The notes: generated by a model not told the origin, from the letters alone. A stretch of 57,521 bases of DNA from Cellulomonas fimi (GCF_028527925.1 NZ_JAPESW010000025.1:1-57521); one strand, 5' to 3'; counted from the first letter of the stretch, positions 18,393-32,880 are shown. Made by a program: numbers and translations.

Positions 18393-19963
18393 CCGCGCCC
18401 GCCGCCCACGTCCCCGCCGACGTCGTCACCGCGGACGTCCCGTGGGGCGGCACGTGGCCGTCGGTCGACACGTTCCGGGCGCTCGCGGCCGACCGGCGCG
18501 TCATCCCGGTCGTGCGCCGGCTGCTCGCGGACGACGTCACGCCCGTCGGCCTGTACCGCACGCTCGCCGCGGGGCGCCCGGGCACGTTCGTGCTCGAGTC
18601 CGCGGAGTCCGACGGCACGTGGAGCCGCTGGTCGTTCGTCGGCGTCGGCTCGCGTGCGACGCTCACGGTCCGCGACGGTGCCCCGGTGTGGGTCGGCGAC
18701 GTGCCCGTGGGCGTCCCGACGGAGGGCGACGCGCTCGACGTGCTCGGCCGCACGCTCGACGTCCTGCGCACGCCCGCGATCCACGGCCTGCCCCCGCTGA
18801 CGGGCGGGCTGGTCGGGGCGCTCGGGTGGGACGTCGTGCGGCACTGGGAGCCGACGCTGCCCGCGAAGGCGCCCGAGGAGCTCGGCGTCCCCGAGCTCAC
18901 GCTGCTCCTCGCGACCGACCTCGCGGTCGTCGACCACCACGACGGCTCGGTCTGGCTGGTCGCCAACGCGATCAACTTCGACGACACCGACGAGCGCGTC
19001 GACGAGGCGCACGCCGACGCGGTCGCGCGGCTCGACGCGATGCAGCGCGCGCTGCTGCACCCGGCCGACCCCGGCGTCGCGGCGCTCGCCGACGTCCCGG
19101 AGCCCGAGCTCGAGTTCCGCTCGACGCGCGCGGAGTTCGAGCAGGCGGTCGACATCGGCAAGGAGGCGATCCGCGACGGCGAGGTCTTCCAGATCGTGCT
19201 GTCGCAGCGCCTCGACCTCGACTGCCCGGCCGACCCGCTCGACGTCTACCGCGTGCTGCGCACGATCAACCCGAGCCCGTACATGTACTACCTGCAGCTC
19301 CAGGACGCGGACGGCCACGACTTCGCGGTCGTCGGCTCGAGCCCCGAGACGCTCGTCAAGGTGACCGACGGGCACGTCGTGACGTTCCCCATCGCCGGGT
19401 CCCGGCCGCGCGGCGCGACGCCCGAGGAGGACCGCGCGCTCCAGGACGAGGTGCTCGCGGACCCCAAGGAGCGGGCCGAGCACATCATGCTCGTCGACCT
19501 GTCGCGCAACGACCTCGTCAAGGTGTGCGAGCCGTCGAGCGTCGAGGTCGTCGAGTTCATGGCGGTCAAGCGGTACTCGCACATCATGCACATCTGCTCG
19601 ACGGTCGTCGGCCGCCTGCGCGCGGGCGCGACGGCGCTCCAGACGCTCACGGCGACGTTCCCCGCGGGCACGCTGTCGGGCGCGCCGAAGCCGCGCGCGA
19701 TCGCTCTCATCGACGAGATCGAGCCGGCCCGCCGCGGCATCTACGGCGGGACGGTCGGTTACTTCGACTTCGCGGGCGACATGGACATGGCCATCGCGAT
19801 CCGCACCGCGCTCATCCGGGACGGCCGCGCGAGCGTGCAGGCGGGTGGCGGGATCGTCGCCGACTCGGTGCCCGCGCTCGAGTACGCCGAGTCGCGCAAC
19901 AAGGCGGCCGCCGCGGTCCGGGCCGTCCAGGTCGCGTCCCGGCTGCGCCGGGTCGCCGAGTGA
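18389..19963 (+). CDS. trpE: Anthranilate synthase component I
   Basis: A 524-residue chorismate-binding enzyme that makes anthranilate with the amidotransferase TrpG. The N-terminal half has the tryptophan feedback site '[17 protein letters not shown]' (LLES-type motif). The C-terminal half has the chorismate-binding block with 'FQIVLSQRL', '[10 protein letters not shown]', 'IAGSRPRG' and '[11 protein letters not shown]'. The ATG overlaps the hisI stop, with GGAGGAG upstream. trpG is not in this window. Its own stop overlaps the next gene's start. Confidence 0.96.
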   Translation: MTAPAAHVPADVVTADVPWGGTWPSVDTFRALAADRRVIPVVRRLLADDVTPVGLYRTLAAGRPGTFVLESAESDGTWSRWSFVGVGSRATLTVRDGAPVWVGDVPVGVPTEGDALDVLGRTLDVLRTPAIHGLPPLTGGLVGALGWDVVRHWEPTLPAKAPEELGVPELTLLLATDLAVVDHHDGSVWLVANAINFDDTDERVDEAHADAVARLDAMQRALLHPADPGVAALADVPEPELEFRSTRAEFEQAVDIGKEAIRDGEVFQIVLSQRLDLDCPADPLDVYRVLRTINPSPYMYYLQLQDADGHDFAVVGSSPETLVKVTDGHVVTFPIAGSRPRGATPEEDRALQDEVLADPKERAEHIMLVDLSRNDLVKVCEPSSVEVVEFMAVKRYSHIMHICSTVVGRLRAGATALQTLTATFPAGTLSGAPKPRAIALIDEIEPARRGIYGGTVGYFDFAGDMDMAIAIRTALIRDGRASVQAGGGIVADSVPALEYAESRNKAAAAVRAVQVASRLRRVAE

Positions 19964-20547
19964 CGAGCGCGCCCGTCCCGCAGGCCGCGCGGCCCCGGGG
20001 CCGTGGGCGGGCCGCGGGCGTCCTCGTGCTGCTCGCGGCGGCGTCCGCCGGTGCGGCGGTGCCGACGTGGCTCACGGCGACCGGCGTGACGGCGCTGCGG
20101 GGGACCGTGGACGTGCCCGCGACGGGGACGCAGGTCGCGCCCGCGGTGCTCGGGGCGTCGGTCGTGCTGCTCGCGACGGCGGCGGCCGTGGCGCTCGTGG
20201 GTCGCGTCGGGCGCTGGCTGGTGGCGGCCGTCACGGTGCTCAGCGGGGCGGTGGTCGTGGGCGCGACGGCAGCCGTGCTGGCGGACCCGCGCGCGGCCGC
20301 GGTCCCGGTGGTGACGCAGGAGACCGGCGTGGGCCGGCTCGTGGGCGACGTCGCGGTCACCGCGTGGCCGTGGGTCGCGGTCGCCGTGGGCGTGGTCGTC
20401 GTGCTCGCGGCCGGCTGGCTCGTGCGCACGTCGCGCTCGTGGCGGGGTCCGTCCCGCCGGCACGAGGCGCCGACGGCCCAGGGCGGCGGACCCGTCGACG
20501 AGCGCGGCGCATGGGACGCCTTGAGCCGCGGCGACGACCCGACCTGA
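19960..20547 (+). CDS. Trp biosynthesis-associated membrane protein (TIGR02234-like)
   Basis: A 195-residue protein with four predicted transmembrane helices (about 15-35, 60-80, 85-105, 140-160) and a charged C-terminal tail. It starts with a GTG inside the trpE stop (GTGA), so it is translationally coupled to trpE. This family is found almost only next to actinobacterial trp genes; its function is unknown. The identification rests on position, size and topology more than on residue motifs. Confidence 0.75.
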   Translation: MTSAPVPQAARPRGRGRAAGVLVLLAAASAGAAVPTWLTATGVTALRGTVDVPATGTQVAPAVLGASVVLLATAAAVALVGRVGRWLVAAVTVLSGAVVVGATAAVLADPRAAAVPVVTQETGVGRLVGDVAVTAWPWVAVAVGVVVVLAAGWLVRTSRSWRGPSRRHEAPTAQGGGPVDERGAWDALSRGDDPT

Positions 20548-20584
20548 CCGTGTCGTCCGCAGGTCGGAGGGCCACCCGGTCCGA

Positions 20585-20590
20585 TAGGGT
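20585..20590 (+). promoter_or_regulatory. -10 box before the HGxxPAAW gene
   Basis: TAGGGT, identical to the dop and pup boxes, lies 33 nt before the ATG at 20624. It implies a new transcription start after the trpE-membrane protein pair, with a short leader and a weak AAGGG ribosome site. Confidence 0.5.
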
Positions 20591-20623
20591 GGGCCGCGAA
20601 CCGAGCACGAAGGGCACCACCTG

Positions 20624-20929
20624 ATGTCTGACCAGTCCCTCGCGCACCGCGCGCAGAACGTCACCCGGACCGAGACGGTCCACCTCCCGCCCGCGACCCC
20701 GCCGGTCAACCACGGCAAGACGGTCGCCGGCTGGACCACCACGTACGGCGTCCTCGTCGGTGCCGTGGTCATGTCCCTCGCGGTGGTCTTCGCGCTCGTG
20801 TGGCTGTTCTGGGTCGGTCTCGGTGTCGCCCTCGTCGCCCTCGTGCTCGGCAAGGTCCTGCAGGGCATGGGCTACGGCCAGGGCGGCGCGCACACGCAGT
20901 CCCGGGACGGACGACCCGGGGCGCACTGA
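20624..20929 (+). CDS. HGxxPAAW-motif small membrane protein
   Basis: A 101-residue protein with two membrane segments (about 42-58 and 62-80). The motif preceding the first helix reads 'NHGKTVAGW', which matches the His-Gly-x-x-x-Ala-x-Trp pattern of the HGxxPAAW family, common beside actinobacterial trp genes. The N-terminal 30 residues are polar and the tail is Gly/His-rich. No function is known. Confidence 0.65.
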   Translation: MSDQSLAHRAQNVTRTETVHLPPATPPVNHGKTVAGWTTTYGVLVGAVVMSLAVVFALVWLFWVGLGVALVALVLGKVLQGMGYGQGGAHTQSRDGRPGAH

Positions 20930-21029
20930 CGCCCGGCCCGTCCGCGGGCAGCTCGATCCCGCGCGCGGCCGCACGCGGGCACCGTCTGCGACCGGCCGTG
21001 ACCCGGTCGCCACACCGCCTGGAGGACCG

Positions 21030-21533
21030 ATGTCGACCCCCAACGAGCCGCAGAACCCGTTCGAGAAGGGCTCCGAGCCCGAGGGTGGCGCCCCGGGCTA
21101 CCCGGCGGCACCGCCGCCGGCCGGCGGCTACCCGTCCGCGCCGCCGCCCCCGCAGTCCGGCTACCCGTCGGCCCCGCAGTACCCGTCGGCCCCGCAGTAC
21201 GGCGGCGCCGCGCCGGCGTACGGCGGCCCGGGCTACGGCACGCCGTACCCGAAGAACAGCCTCGGCGTGTGGTCCCTCGTGCTCGGCATCGCCGCGTTCG
21301 TGCTGTCGTGCGGCCTGTTCACCGGCATCCCCGCGATCATCGTCGGCAACAACGCCAAGAAGGCCGTGCAGCGCGGCGAGGCGAACAACGGCGGTCTCGC
21401 GACCGCGGGCGTCGTGCTCGGCTGGATCGCCACCGTGCTCTCGATCATCGGCATCATCGTGACGATCATCGTCTTCTCGAACGCCGAGTTCCGTGACGCC
21501 TTCGTCGACGGCTACAACTCCTCGAGCTACTGA
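21030..21533 (+). CDS. DUF4190 membrane protein with proline-rich N terminus (copy 1)
   Basis: A 167-residue protein. Residues 1-80 are a Pro/Gly/Tyr-rich disordered stretch with repeated 'GYPSAP'-type units. Residues 85-150 form the DUF4190 unit: a first membrane helix after '[14 protein letters not shown]', the conserved '[13 protein letters not shown]' turn, then a second helix after 'GVVLGWIATVLS'. The ATG has GGAGGA 4 nt upstream. The second DUF4190 gene 950 bases downstream shares the whole unit, including a block of more than 30 identical bases. Confidence 0.8.
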   Translation: MSTPNEPQNPFEKGSEPEGGAPGYPAAPPPAGGYPSAPPPPQSGYPSAPQYPSAPQYGGAAPAYGGPGYGTPYPKNSLGVWSLVLGIAAFVLSCGLFTGIPAIIVGNNAKKAVQRGEANNGGLATAGVVLGWIATVLSIIGIIVTIIVFSNAEFRDAFVDGYNSSSY

Positions 21534-21936
21534 CGTCGCAGCGGCGTCCGGCCGGGTCCGGACGCCGCTGGTCGTCGGCGCAGGGACGCTGCTCGCGACC
21601 CTCGCGGTCGCCGTGCGCGACCCGCACGTCGCCGGCAGCTGGGGCGCGTGCCCGCTGCACCTGCTGACGGGCCTGTGGTGCCCCGGCTGCGGCGGCTTGC
21701 GCGCCGTGCACGACCTGACGCACGGCGACCTCGCCGGCGCCTGGGGGATGAACCCGCTCGTCGTGACCCTCCTCCCGCTCGCGGTCCTCGGCTGGGCGGT
21801 GTGGACGTGGCGGTCCGCGACCGGTCGCGCCTGGCGCGCCCCTCGCCCGGCGTGGGCGTGGACGGCGCTCGCCGTCGTGGTCGCCTTCGCCGTCCTGCGC
21901 AACCTCCCACCCCTCGCGCCGTACCTCGCCCCCTGA
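21493..21936 (+). CDS. DUF2752 membrane protein
   Basis: A 147-residue protein with three predicted membrane helices. It contains the DUF2752 signature 'CPLHLLTGLWCPGCGGLRA', with cysteines flanking the LTG turn and a CxxC pair. No alternative start codon occurs in frame before the signature region, so the GTG at 21493 inside the end of the DUF4190 gene is the likely start, giving a 41-base overlap. The family is unstudied and often sits next to DUF4190 genes. Confidence 0.75.
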   Translation: MTPSSTATTPRATDVAAASGRVRTPLVVGAGTLLATLAVAVRDPHVAGSWGACPLHLLTGLWCPGCGGLRAVHDLTHGDLAGAWGMNPLVVTLLPLAVLGWAVWTWRSATGRAWRAPRPAWAWTALAVVVAFAVLRNLPPLAPYLAP

Positions 21937-21984
21937 CCCTCGACCGCCGCGCGCGCGGCGGCCAGCACCCCGGAGTACGCCCCG

Positions 21985-22527
21985 ATGAGCAGCAGCGACC
22001 CGCAGTTCCCCGTGCCTGGTCCGGCCGACCCGTGGCGCAAGCCGGACACCGGCGCGGCACCGGGTGGGGCACCTGAGCCGGGCCCCGTGCCGGGCGCGTA
22101 CCCGTCGGGCCCGGCGTACCCGCCCGAGCCGACCTACGGGTCGGCGCCCGCCCCCGGCTACGGGTCGGCCCCTGCCCCCGGCTACGGGGTCGCGCCCGCG
22201 CCCGGCGGCTACGCCCCGGGGTACGGGTACGGCTACGGGTACGCGCCCGGCGGCTACTACCCGAAGAACTCCTACGCCGTCTGGTCGCTCGTGCTCGGCA
22301 TCCTGTCGCTCGTCTCGTGCGGCTTCCTCACGGGCGTCCCGGCGATCATCGTCGGCAACAACGCCAAGAAGGCGGCCGCGGTCGGCGAGGCGGACAACCC
22401 CGGCATGGCGACCGCGGGCGTGGTGCTCGGCTGGATCGGGACCGCGCTGTCGGCCGCCGGTCTCCTCATCTACCTGTTCTTCGTGGTGTTCGCCGTCGTC
22501 ATGAGCGCGACGACCCCCTCGACCTGA
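21985..22527 (+). CDS. DUF4190 membrane protein with Pro/Gly/Tyr-rich N terminus (copy 2)
   Basis: A 180-residue paralogue of the gene at 21030. The first 95 residues are low complexity, with repeats such as 'APAPGYGS' and runs of 'YGYG'. The remainder has the same two-helix DUF4190 unit ('[14 protein letters not shown]', '[13 protein letters not shown]', 'GVVLGWIG'). GGAG lies 9 nt before the ATG. The order DUF4190-DUF2752-DUF4190 suggests a local duplication around the middle gene. Confidence 0.8.
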   Translation: MSSSDPQFPVPGPADPWRKPDTGAAPGGAPEPGPVPGAYPSGPAYPPEPTYGSAPAPGYGSAPAPGYGVAPAPGGYAPGYGYGYGYAPGGYYPKNSYAVWSLVLGILSLVSCGFLTGVPAIIVGNNAKKAAAVGEADNPGMATAGVVLGWIGTALSAAGLLIYLFFVVFAVVMSATTPST

Positions 22528-22685
22528 TCCCACCCCGCCCGACGCGCTCGCGAGGGGCGGTCGCGGTCCACGGACCGGCCTGTGGTCGGGGTCACCCGAC
22601 GCTCCCCGTACCATGGCCAGGTCAGACCCGCCCGTCACCACGGCGCGAGCGGACTGAGCCGACCGGGGGAAGGGGTGAGGCTTCG
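22528..22685 (+). promoter_or_regulatory. trpC upstream region with small hairpins and a -10 candidate
   Basis: 158 bases. A perfect 6-bp stem with 4-nt loop (22585-22600, GTCGGG/CCCGAC) lies just before a TACCAT -10-like box (22609-22614). The leader of about 65 nt contains a 14-codon open frame from 22613 with no Trp codon, so there is no sign of classical attenuation. It probably holds the promoter of trpCBA-lgt. Confidence 0.35.
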
Positions 22686-23498
22686 ATGACCGTGCTCGAC
22701 GACATCGTCGCAGGCGTCAGGGAGGACCTTGCTGTCCGGGAGGCGGCGACGCCGCTCGCCGCCGTCAAGGAGCTCGCGGCGAAGCGGCCGTCGGCGATCG
22801 AGTGCCTCGGGCGCCTGCGCGTCGAGGACGCGGTGACGGTCATCGCCGAGGTCAAGCGCTCGAGCCCGAGCAAGGGCGCGCTCGCCACCATCACGGACCC
22901 TGCGGCCCTCGCGGCCGAGTACGAGAAGGGCGGCGCGACCGCGATCTCGGTGCTCACCGAGCAGCGGCGGTTCAACGGCTCGCTCGCGGACCTCGACGCC
23001 GTGCGTGCGCGCGTCGACATCCCGGTCCTGCGCAAGGACTTCGTCGTCAGCCCGTACCAGGTGTGGGAGGCGCGGGCCCACGGCGCCGACCTCGTGCTCC
23101 TCATCGTCGCCGCGCTGGAGCAGACCGTGCTCGAGTCGCTCGTGGAGCGCGTCCACTCGCTCGGCATGACGGCACTGGTCGAGGTGCACGACACCGAGGA
23201 GGTCGCCCGTGCGGTCGACGCCGGTGCCCGGGTGATCGGCGTCAACGCGCGCAACCTCAAGACGCTCGACGTGGACCGCACGACGTTCTCCCGCGTCGCG
23301 CCGTCGATCCCGTCGGACGTCGTCAAGATCGCCGAGTCCGGCGTCCGCGGACCGCACGACGTCATGGACTACGCACGCGCCGGCGCCGACACCGTGCTGG
23401 TCGGCGAGGCGCTCGTCACCGACGACGCCCCGCGCCAGTCGGTCGCCGACCTCGTCGCCGCGGGCGCCCACCCCTCGCTGCGGGCGGTGCGCCAGTGA
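22686..23498 (+). CDS. trpC: Indole-3-glycerol-phosphate synthase
   Basis: A 270-residue TIM barrel that closes the indole ring from CdRP. The signature '[13 protein letters not shown]' contains the catalytic lysine, followed by '[15 protein letters not shown]', 'EVHDTEE', '[14 protein letters not shown]' and 'IAESGVRG'. Length and motifs are complete. The ATG follows a GGGGTGAGG stretch. Its last bases overlap the trpB start (GTGA). No TrpF domain is fused. Confidence 0.96.
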   Translation: MTVLDDIVAGVREDLAVREAATPLAAVKELAAKRPSAIECLGRLRVEDAVTVIAEVKRSSPSKGALATITDPAALAAEYEKGGATAISVLTEQRRFNGSLADLDAVRARVDIPVLRKDFVVSPYQVWEARAHGADLVLLIVAALEQTVLESLVERVHSLGMTALVEVHDTEEVARAVDAGARVIGVNARNLKTLDVDRTTFSRVAPSIPSDVVKIAESGVRGPHDVMDYARAGADTVLVGEALVTDDAPRQSVADLVAAGAHPSLRAVRQ

Positions 23499-24811
23499 CC
23501 GCACGACGCGGCGCGGGTCCGTCGGGGACGCCGCTGCACCCGGACACCGCGGCCGGCCCTCTCGCCACGCACGCCGGCCCCTACTTCGGCGACTTCGGCG
23601 GACGGTTCGTGCCGGAGGCGCTGATCGCGGCGCTCGACGAGCTCGACACCGAGTACCACAAGGCGCTCACCGACCCGGCGTTCGGCCGCGAGCTCGCGCG
23701 CCTCCACCGCACGTACACCGGGCGCCCGAGCCCGCTGACCGAGGTCCCGCGGTTCGCGCGGCACGTCGGCGACGGGGTGCGCGTGTTCCTCAAGCGCGAG
23801 GACCTCAACCACACGGGCTCCCACAAGATCAACAACGTGCTCGGTCAGGCGCTGCTCGTGAAGCGCATGGGCAAGACGCGCGTGATCGCCGAGACGGGCG
23901 CGGGCCAGCACGGCGTCGCGACCGCGACCGCGGCCGCGCTGCTCGACCTCGAGTGCGTCGTCTACATGGGCGAGGAGGACACGCAGCGGCAGGCGCTCAA
24001 CGTCGCGCGCATGCAGCTCCTCGGTGCCGAGGTCGTCCCGGTGACGATCGGATCGCGCACCCTCAAGGACGCGATCAACGAGGCGCTGCGCGACTGGGTC
24101 GCGAACGTCGAGACCACGCACTACCTGCTCGGCACGGTCACGGGACCGCACCCCTTCCCCGAGATGGTGCGCGACTTCCACAAGATCATCGGCGAGGAGG
24201 CGCGCGCGCAGCTCCTCGAGGAGATCGGGCGCCTGCCCGACGCGGTCGCGGCGTGCGTCGGCGGCGGGTCGAACGCGATGGGCATCTTCAACGCGTTCCT
24301 CGACGACGCGGACGTCCGGCTGTTCGGCTTCGAGGCCGGCGGCGCAGGCATCTCGTCGGGCCGCCACGCGGCGCGCTTCTCGGGCGGTCAGCCGGGCGTG
24401 CTGCACGGCGCGAAGTCGTACCTGCTGCAGGACGAGGACGGCCAGACGCTGCCGAGCCACTCGGTGTCGGCGGGTCTGGACTACCCGAGCGTCGGGCCCG
24501 AGCACGCGTGGCTGCACGACATCGGCCGCGCGCAGTACCGCCCGGTCACGGACGACGAGGCCATGGAGGCGTTCCGCCTGCTGTGCCGGACCGAGGGGAT
24601 CATCCCCGCGATCGAGTCGGCGCACGCGCTCGCCGGTGCGCTGCAGCTCGGCCGCGAGGCCGCGTCGTGGCGCGGGGACGACGGGCACGACCCCGTGCTC
24701 CTGGTGAACCTGTCGGGTCGCGGGGACAAGGACGTCGCGACGGCGGCGGCCTGGTTCGGCCTCATCGAGGACGAGCCGGTCGTGCTGGCCGACGAGAACG
24801 AGCAGCTGTGA
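23495..24811 (+). CDS. trpB: Tryptophan synthase beta chain
   Basis: A 438-residue PLP enzyme that joins indole and serine. The PLP lysine is in '[11 protein letters not shown]', the phosphate-binding glycines are in '[12 protein letters not shown]', and '[12 protein letters not shown]' holds the catalytic glutamate. It has the standard TrpB1 form with '[16 protein letters not shown]' at the N terminus. The GTG start overlaps the trpC stop. It is followed by trpA after 70 nt, with which it forms the alpha2-beta2 channelling complex. Confidence 0.97.
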   Translation: MTARRGAGPSGTPLHPDTAAGPLATHAGPYFGDFGGRFVPEALIAALDELDTEYHKALTDPAFGRELARLHRTYTGRPSPLTEVPRFARHVGDGVRVFLKREDLNHTGSHKINNVLGQALLVKRMGKTRVIAETGAGQHGVATATAAALLDLECVVYMGEEDTQRQALNVARMQLLGAEVVPVTIGSRTLKDAINEALRDWVANVETTHYLLGTVTGPHPFPEMVRDFHKIIGEEARAQLLEEIGRLPDAVAACVGGGSNAMGIFNAFLDDADVRLFGFEAGGAGISSGRHAARFSGGQPGVLHGAKSYLLQDEDGQTLPSHSVSAGLDYPSVGPEHAWLHDIGRAQYRPVTDDEAMEAFRLLCRTEGIIPAIESAHALAGALQLGREAASWRGDDGHDPVLLVNLSGRGDKDVATAAAWFGLIEDEPVVLADENEQL

Positions 24812-24881
24812 CGTCGCCGCGCGGCGGCGGGGTGACGAGGACGACCCGGCGGCGCACGCGGTCGGGCGGCGAGGAGGGCCA

Positions 24882-25736
24882 GTGAGCACGGTGGACGTCC
24901 GGTCGGCGACCGGGGAGCGGCTCGACGCGCTGCGCGCGGGCGAGGGCGGGGCGTCGGGTCGTGCGGCGCTGGTCGGCTACCTGCCGGTCGGCTTCCCGAC
25001 GCTGCCCGGCTCGGTCGACGCGGTGCGCGCGATGGTCGACGCGGGCGTCGACGTGGTCGAGCTCGGCGTCCCGTACACCGACCCCGTGATGGACGGGCCC
25101 GTGATCCAGCGCGCGGTCGACGTCGCGCTCGGCGGCGGGACGCGCGTGCGCGACACCCTCGCCGCGGTCGAGCAGGTGGCGGGCCGCGGGGCGCCGGTCC
25201 TCGTCATGAGCTACTGGAACCTCGTGCTGCGGTACGGCGTCGAGGCGTACGCCCGGGACCTGGCCGCCGCCGGTGGCGCGGGGCTCATCACGCCCGACCT
25301 CATCCCGGACGAGGCCGACGACTGGGTCGCCGCGTCCGACGCGCACGGCCTGGACCGCGTGTTCCTCGTCGCCCCGAGCTCGACGCCCGAGCGGCTCGCG
25401 TCGACGAGCGCCGCGTCGCGCGGCTTCGTGTACGCGGCGTCGACGATGGGGGTGACGGGGGAGCGTGCGACCGTCGGCTCGCGGGCCGAGCAGCTCGTCG
25501 CCGACACCCGCGCCGCGGGCGCGCAGCGCGTCTGCGTCGGGCTGGGCGTGTCGCGCCGTGAGCAGGCGGCCGAGGTCGCGCGGTACGCCGACGGCGTCAT
25601 CGTCGGCTCGGCGTTCGTCCGTCCGCTGCTCGACGCCTACGAGTCGGGGGACGCGACCGGCGGGATCGACGCGCTCGCGCGGGTCACCGCCGACCTCGCC
25701 GACGGCGTCCGCTCGGCGGTGCGGGGCGAGCGGTGA
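24882..25736 (+). CDS. trpA: Tryptophan synthase alpha chain
   Basis: A 284-residue TIM barrel that releases indole from indole-3-glycerol phosphate. The catalytic Glu is in 'VELGVPYTDPVMDGPVIQ' and the catalytic Asp in 'LITPDLIPDEADDW'. The phosphate site is 'CVGLGVS'. The GTG start has GAGGAGG upstream. It ends in a GTGA overlap with lgt. Confidence 0.96.
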   Translation: MSTVDVRSATGERLDALRAGEGGASGRAALVGYLPVGFPTLPGSVDAVRAMVDAGVDVVELGVPYTDPVMDGPVIQRAVDVALGGGTRVRDTLAAVEQVAGRGAPVLVMSYWNLVLRYGVEAYARDLAAAGGAGLITPDLIPDEADDWVAASDAHGLDRVFLVAPSSTPERLASTSAASRGFVYAASTMGVTGERATVGSRAEQLVADTRAAGAQRVCVGLGVSRREQAAEVARYADGVIVGSAFVRPLLDAYESGDATGGIDALARVTADLADGVRSAVRGER

Positions 25737-26614
25737 GCGCCGCGGTCCTGGCGTCGATCCCGAGCCCGCCGCAGGGCGTCTGGCACCTGGGCCCGTTCCC
25801 GGTGCGCGCGTACGCGATCGCGATCCTGCTGGGCATCGTCGCGGCGCTCTGGATGACCCGTCGGCGCTGGGCCGAGCGCGGGGGCGACCCCGACACGGTG
25901 CTGGAGATCTCCTTCTGGGCGGTGCCGTTCGGCATCGTCGGCGGCCGGATCTACCACGTCATCACGTCCCCGCAGGCGTACTTCGGCGAGGGCGGCGACC
26001 CGGTGCGCGCGCTGTACATCTGGGAGGGCGGCCTCGGCATCTGGGGTGCGGTCGCGTTCGGCGCGGTGGGTGCCTGGATCGGCTGCCGTCGCCAGGGGGT
26101 CCGCCTCGCACCGTTCGCGGACGCGCTCGCGCCCGGCCTGCTCGTGGCGCAGGCGATCGGCCGGCTCGGCAACTGGTTCAACCAGGAGCTGTTCGGCGGA
26201 CCCACCACGCTGCCGTGGGGCCTGCAGATCGACGACGCGCACCTGCCCGCGGGCTTCGAGACCGGCACGCTGTTCCACCCGACGTTCCTGTACGAGATCC
26301 TCTGGAACCTCGCGGGTGCCGCGGTGCTGGTCTGGGCGGACCGCCGGTTCAAGCTCGGGCACGGCCGCGTGTTCTGGCTCTACGTCGTGATCTACACGAC
26401 CGGACGTCTGTGGATCGAGCTGGTCCGGATCGACCCGGCGAGCACGATCCTGGGGCTGCGGGTCAACGTCTGGACGTCCATCATCGTGGGCCTCGGCGCG
26501 CTGGTAGCGTTCGTGGTGGTCGGGCGCCGGCATCCAGGGCGCGACACGACCCTCCTGCTGGCACCCCCGACCGTGCAGGACGACGAGGAGAGCACGTCCG
26601 AGGCCGCTCGCTGA
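25733..26614 (+). CDS. lgt: Prolipoprotein diacylglyceryl transferase
   Basis: A 293-residue integral membrane enzyme with about seven membrane helices. It attaches diacylglycerol to the lipobox cysteine of prolipoproteins, such as the FKBP lipoprotein in this window. The Lgt signature 'IGRLGNWFNQELFG' holds the essential Arg and Asn; 'VRAYAIAILLG', 'GGRIYHVI' and 'GRLWIELVR' are the other conserved blocks. The GTG start overlaps the trpA stop, a common actinobacterial arrangement. The last 30 residues are a polar cytoplasmic tail. Confidence 0.96.
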   Translation: MSAAVLASIPSPPQGVWHLGPFPVRAYAIAILLGIVAALWMTRRRWAERGGDPDTVLEISFWAVPFGIVGGRIYHVITSPQAYFGEGGDPVRALYIWEGGLGIWGAVAFGAVGAWIGCRRQGVRLAPFADALAPGLLVAQAIGRLGNWFNQELFGGPTTLPWGLQIDDAHLPAGFETGTLFHPTFLYEILWNLAGAAVLVWADRRFKLGHGRVFWLYVVIYTTGRLWIELVRIDPASTILGLRVNVWTSIIVGLGALVAFVVVGRRHPGRDTTLLLAPPTVQDDEESTSEAAR

Positions 26615-26626
26615 CCGCGAGCGGGG

Positions 26627-26642
26627 TGTGACCCACCTCACA
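26627..26642 (+). promoter_or_regulatory. Perfect Crp/GlxR-type palindrome upstream of gltB
   Basis: TGTGA-N6-TCACA, an exact match to the Crp half-sites recognised by cAMP receptor proteins including corynebacterial GlxR. It lies in the 152-base gap before gltB, about 50-55 nt upstream of the start predicted from a TATCGT -10 box (26677-26682). This position would allow activation of gltBD. Confidence 0.55.
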
Positions 26643-26676
26643 AAGTGGCGATGCGGCTCGCGATGTTTCCGGGTTG

Positions 26677-26682
26677 TATCGT
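26677..26682 (+). promoter_or_regulatory. -10 box of gltBD
   Basis: TATCGT fits TANNNT. Transcription would start near 26689 and give a leader of about 78 nt to the ATG at 26767. There is no good -35, consistent with a promoter that needs an activator. Confidence 0.4.
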
Positions 26683-26766
26683 CACCCCACGTTTGGGCCG
26701 ACGACGTCCCGCGTTCCCCCCATGTTCGACAAACCCCGGTCCCCGGGGATCGTGAGGACGGTGCAG

Positions 26767-31330
<4,564 letters not shown>

Positions 31331-31338
<8 letters not shown>

Positions 31339-32797
31339 CCCCCGCGGCTTCCTGAAGGTGCGGGAGCGTGAGCTCCCGCCCAACCGCCCGGTCGAGGTGC
31401 GTCTGCGCGACTGGAAGGACGTCCACGCCCACCTGCAGGACGGCCAGCCGTACCTCAAGGAGCAGGCGGGCCGCTGCATGGACTGCGGCATCCCGTTCTG
31501 CCACAACGGCTGCCCGCTCGGGAACCTCATCCCCGAGTGGAACGACCTGGTGTGGCGCGGGCAGTGGTCGGACGCGATCGACCGCCTGCACGCGACGAAC
31601 AACTTCCCGGAGTTCACCGGGCGGATCTGCCCGGCGCCGTGCGAGTCGAGCTGCGTGCTCGGCATCAACCAGCCGCCGGTGACGATCAAGAACGTCGAGG
31701 TCTCGATCATCGACGAGGCGTTCGAGCGCGGGTACGTGACGCCGCAGGTGCCGCAGCGCCTCACGGGCCACACAGTCGCTGTCGTCGGCTCGGGTCCCGC
31801 GGGCCTCGCGGCCGCGCAGCAGCTCACGCGCGCGGGCCACACGGTCGCGGTGTACGAGCGGGACGACGCGATCGGCGGCCTGCTGCGCTACGGCGTGCCG
31901 GACTTCAAGCTCGAGAAGGTCCACATCGACCGCCGCCTGGCGCAGATGGAGGCCGAGGGCACCCGGTTCCGCCCGGGCGTCGAGATCGGCCGCGACATCA
32001 CGTGGGAGCAGCTGCAGGCGCGCTACGACGCGATCGTCATCGCGACCGGCGCGACCGTCCCGCGCGAGCTGCAGGTGCCGGGCAAGGAGCTCGGTGGCGT
32101 GCACGTCGCGATGGACTTCCTGCACCAGGCCAACGCCGTCGCGGCGGGCCGCGAGGTGCCCGACCAGATCACGGCGACCGGCAAGCACGTCGTCATCATC
32201 GGCGGCGGCGACACCGGCTCGGACTGCCTGGGCACCGCGCTGCGCCAGGGCGCCGCGTCGGTCACGACGCTCGCGATCGGCAAGCGCCCGCCCGAGGAGC
32301 GCCCCGCGCACCAGCCGTGGCCGACCGACCCGATCCTGTTCGAGGTGTCGTCGTCGCACGAGGAGGGCGGCGAGCGCGCGTACCTCGCGTCGACCGTCGA
32401 GTTCCTCCCCGGCGAGGACGGGAACGTCGCGCGGCTGCGGCTCGCGACCACCGAGTACCTGCCCGACGGCCGTCGCGTCCCGACGCCCGGAACCGAGCGT
32501 GAGATCCCGGCCGACCTCGTGCTCGTCGCGATGGGCTTCACCGGCCCGGAGACGGAGCCGCTCACGGAGCAGCTCGGAGTCCAGCTCACCGCGCGAGGAC
32601 TCGTCACCCGGTCGGACGACTTCTCCACGACCGTCCCCGGCGTGTTCGTGGCCGGCGACGCCGGTCGCGGGCAGTCTCTCGTCGTGTGGGCGATCGCGGA
32701 GGGCCGTGCTGCCGCGGCCGCCGTCGACACCTACCTCTCGGGCGGCACCGAGCTGCCCTCACCGGTCACGGCCAGCACCGTGGCGCTGCGCCCCTGA
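31331..32797 (+). CDS. gltD: Glutamate synthase (NADPH) small subunit
   Basis: A 488-residue flavoprotein that passes electrons from NADPH to GltB. The N terminus has the two 4Fe-4S cysteine groups '[14 protein letters not shown]' and 'CPAPCESSC'. FAD binds at '[15 protein letters not shown]' and NADPH at '[11 protein letters not shown]'. The C-terminal FAD motif is '[19 protein letters not shown]'. The GTG start lies inside the gltB end, with GGAGG 6 nt before it, so the subunits are coupled. Confidence 0.96.
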
Positions 32798-32880
32798 CCC
32801 CACCAGGACCGCCACGTTGTACCGGTCGGCGTCAGTGCCTCCACCGGGACGTTGGTCCGACCACGCCCACCAGGAAGGCA

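Noticed and set aside
21070..22260. Short repeats in the DUF4190 genes considered as CRISPR or minisatellite
   Set aside because: They are codon-phased Pro/Gly/Tyr repeats within coding sequence, with no spacers and no cas genes.
22613..22657. Possible trp leader peptide (14 codons) before trpC
   Set aside because: It has no tryptophan codon and no alternative stem-loops of the attenuator type. The ATG overlaps the -10-like box.
26662..26685. GlnR-like site before gltB on the minus strand (GATAC-N6-GAAAC)
   Set aside because: It has a mismatch in the first half-site and no second pair at the required spacing; the Crp palindrome nearby is far stronger.
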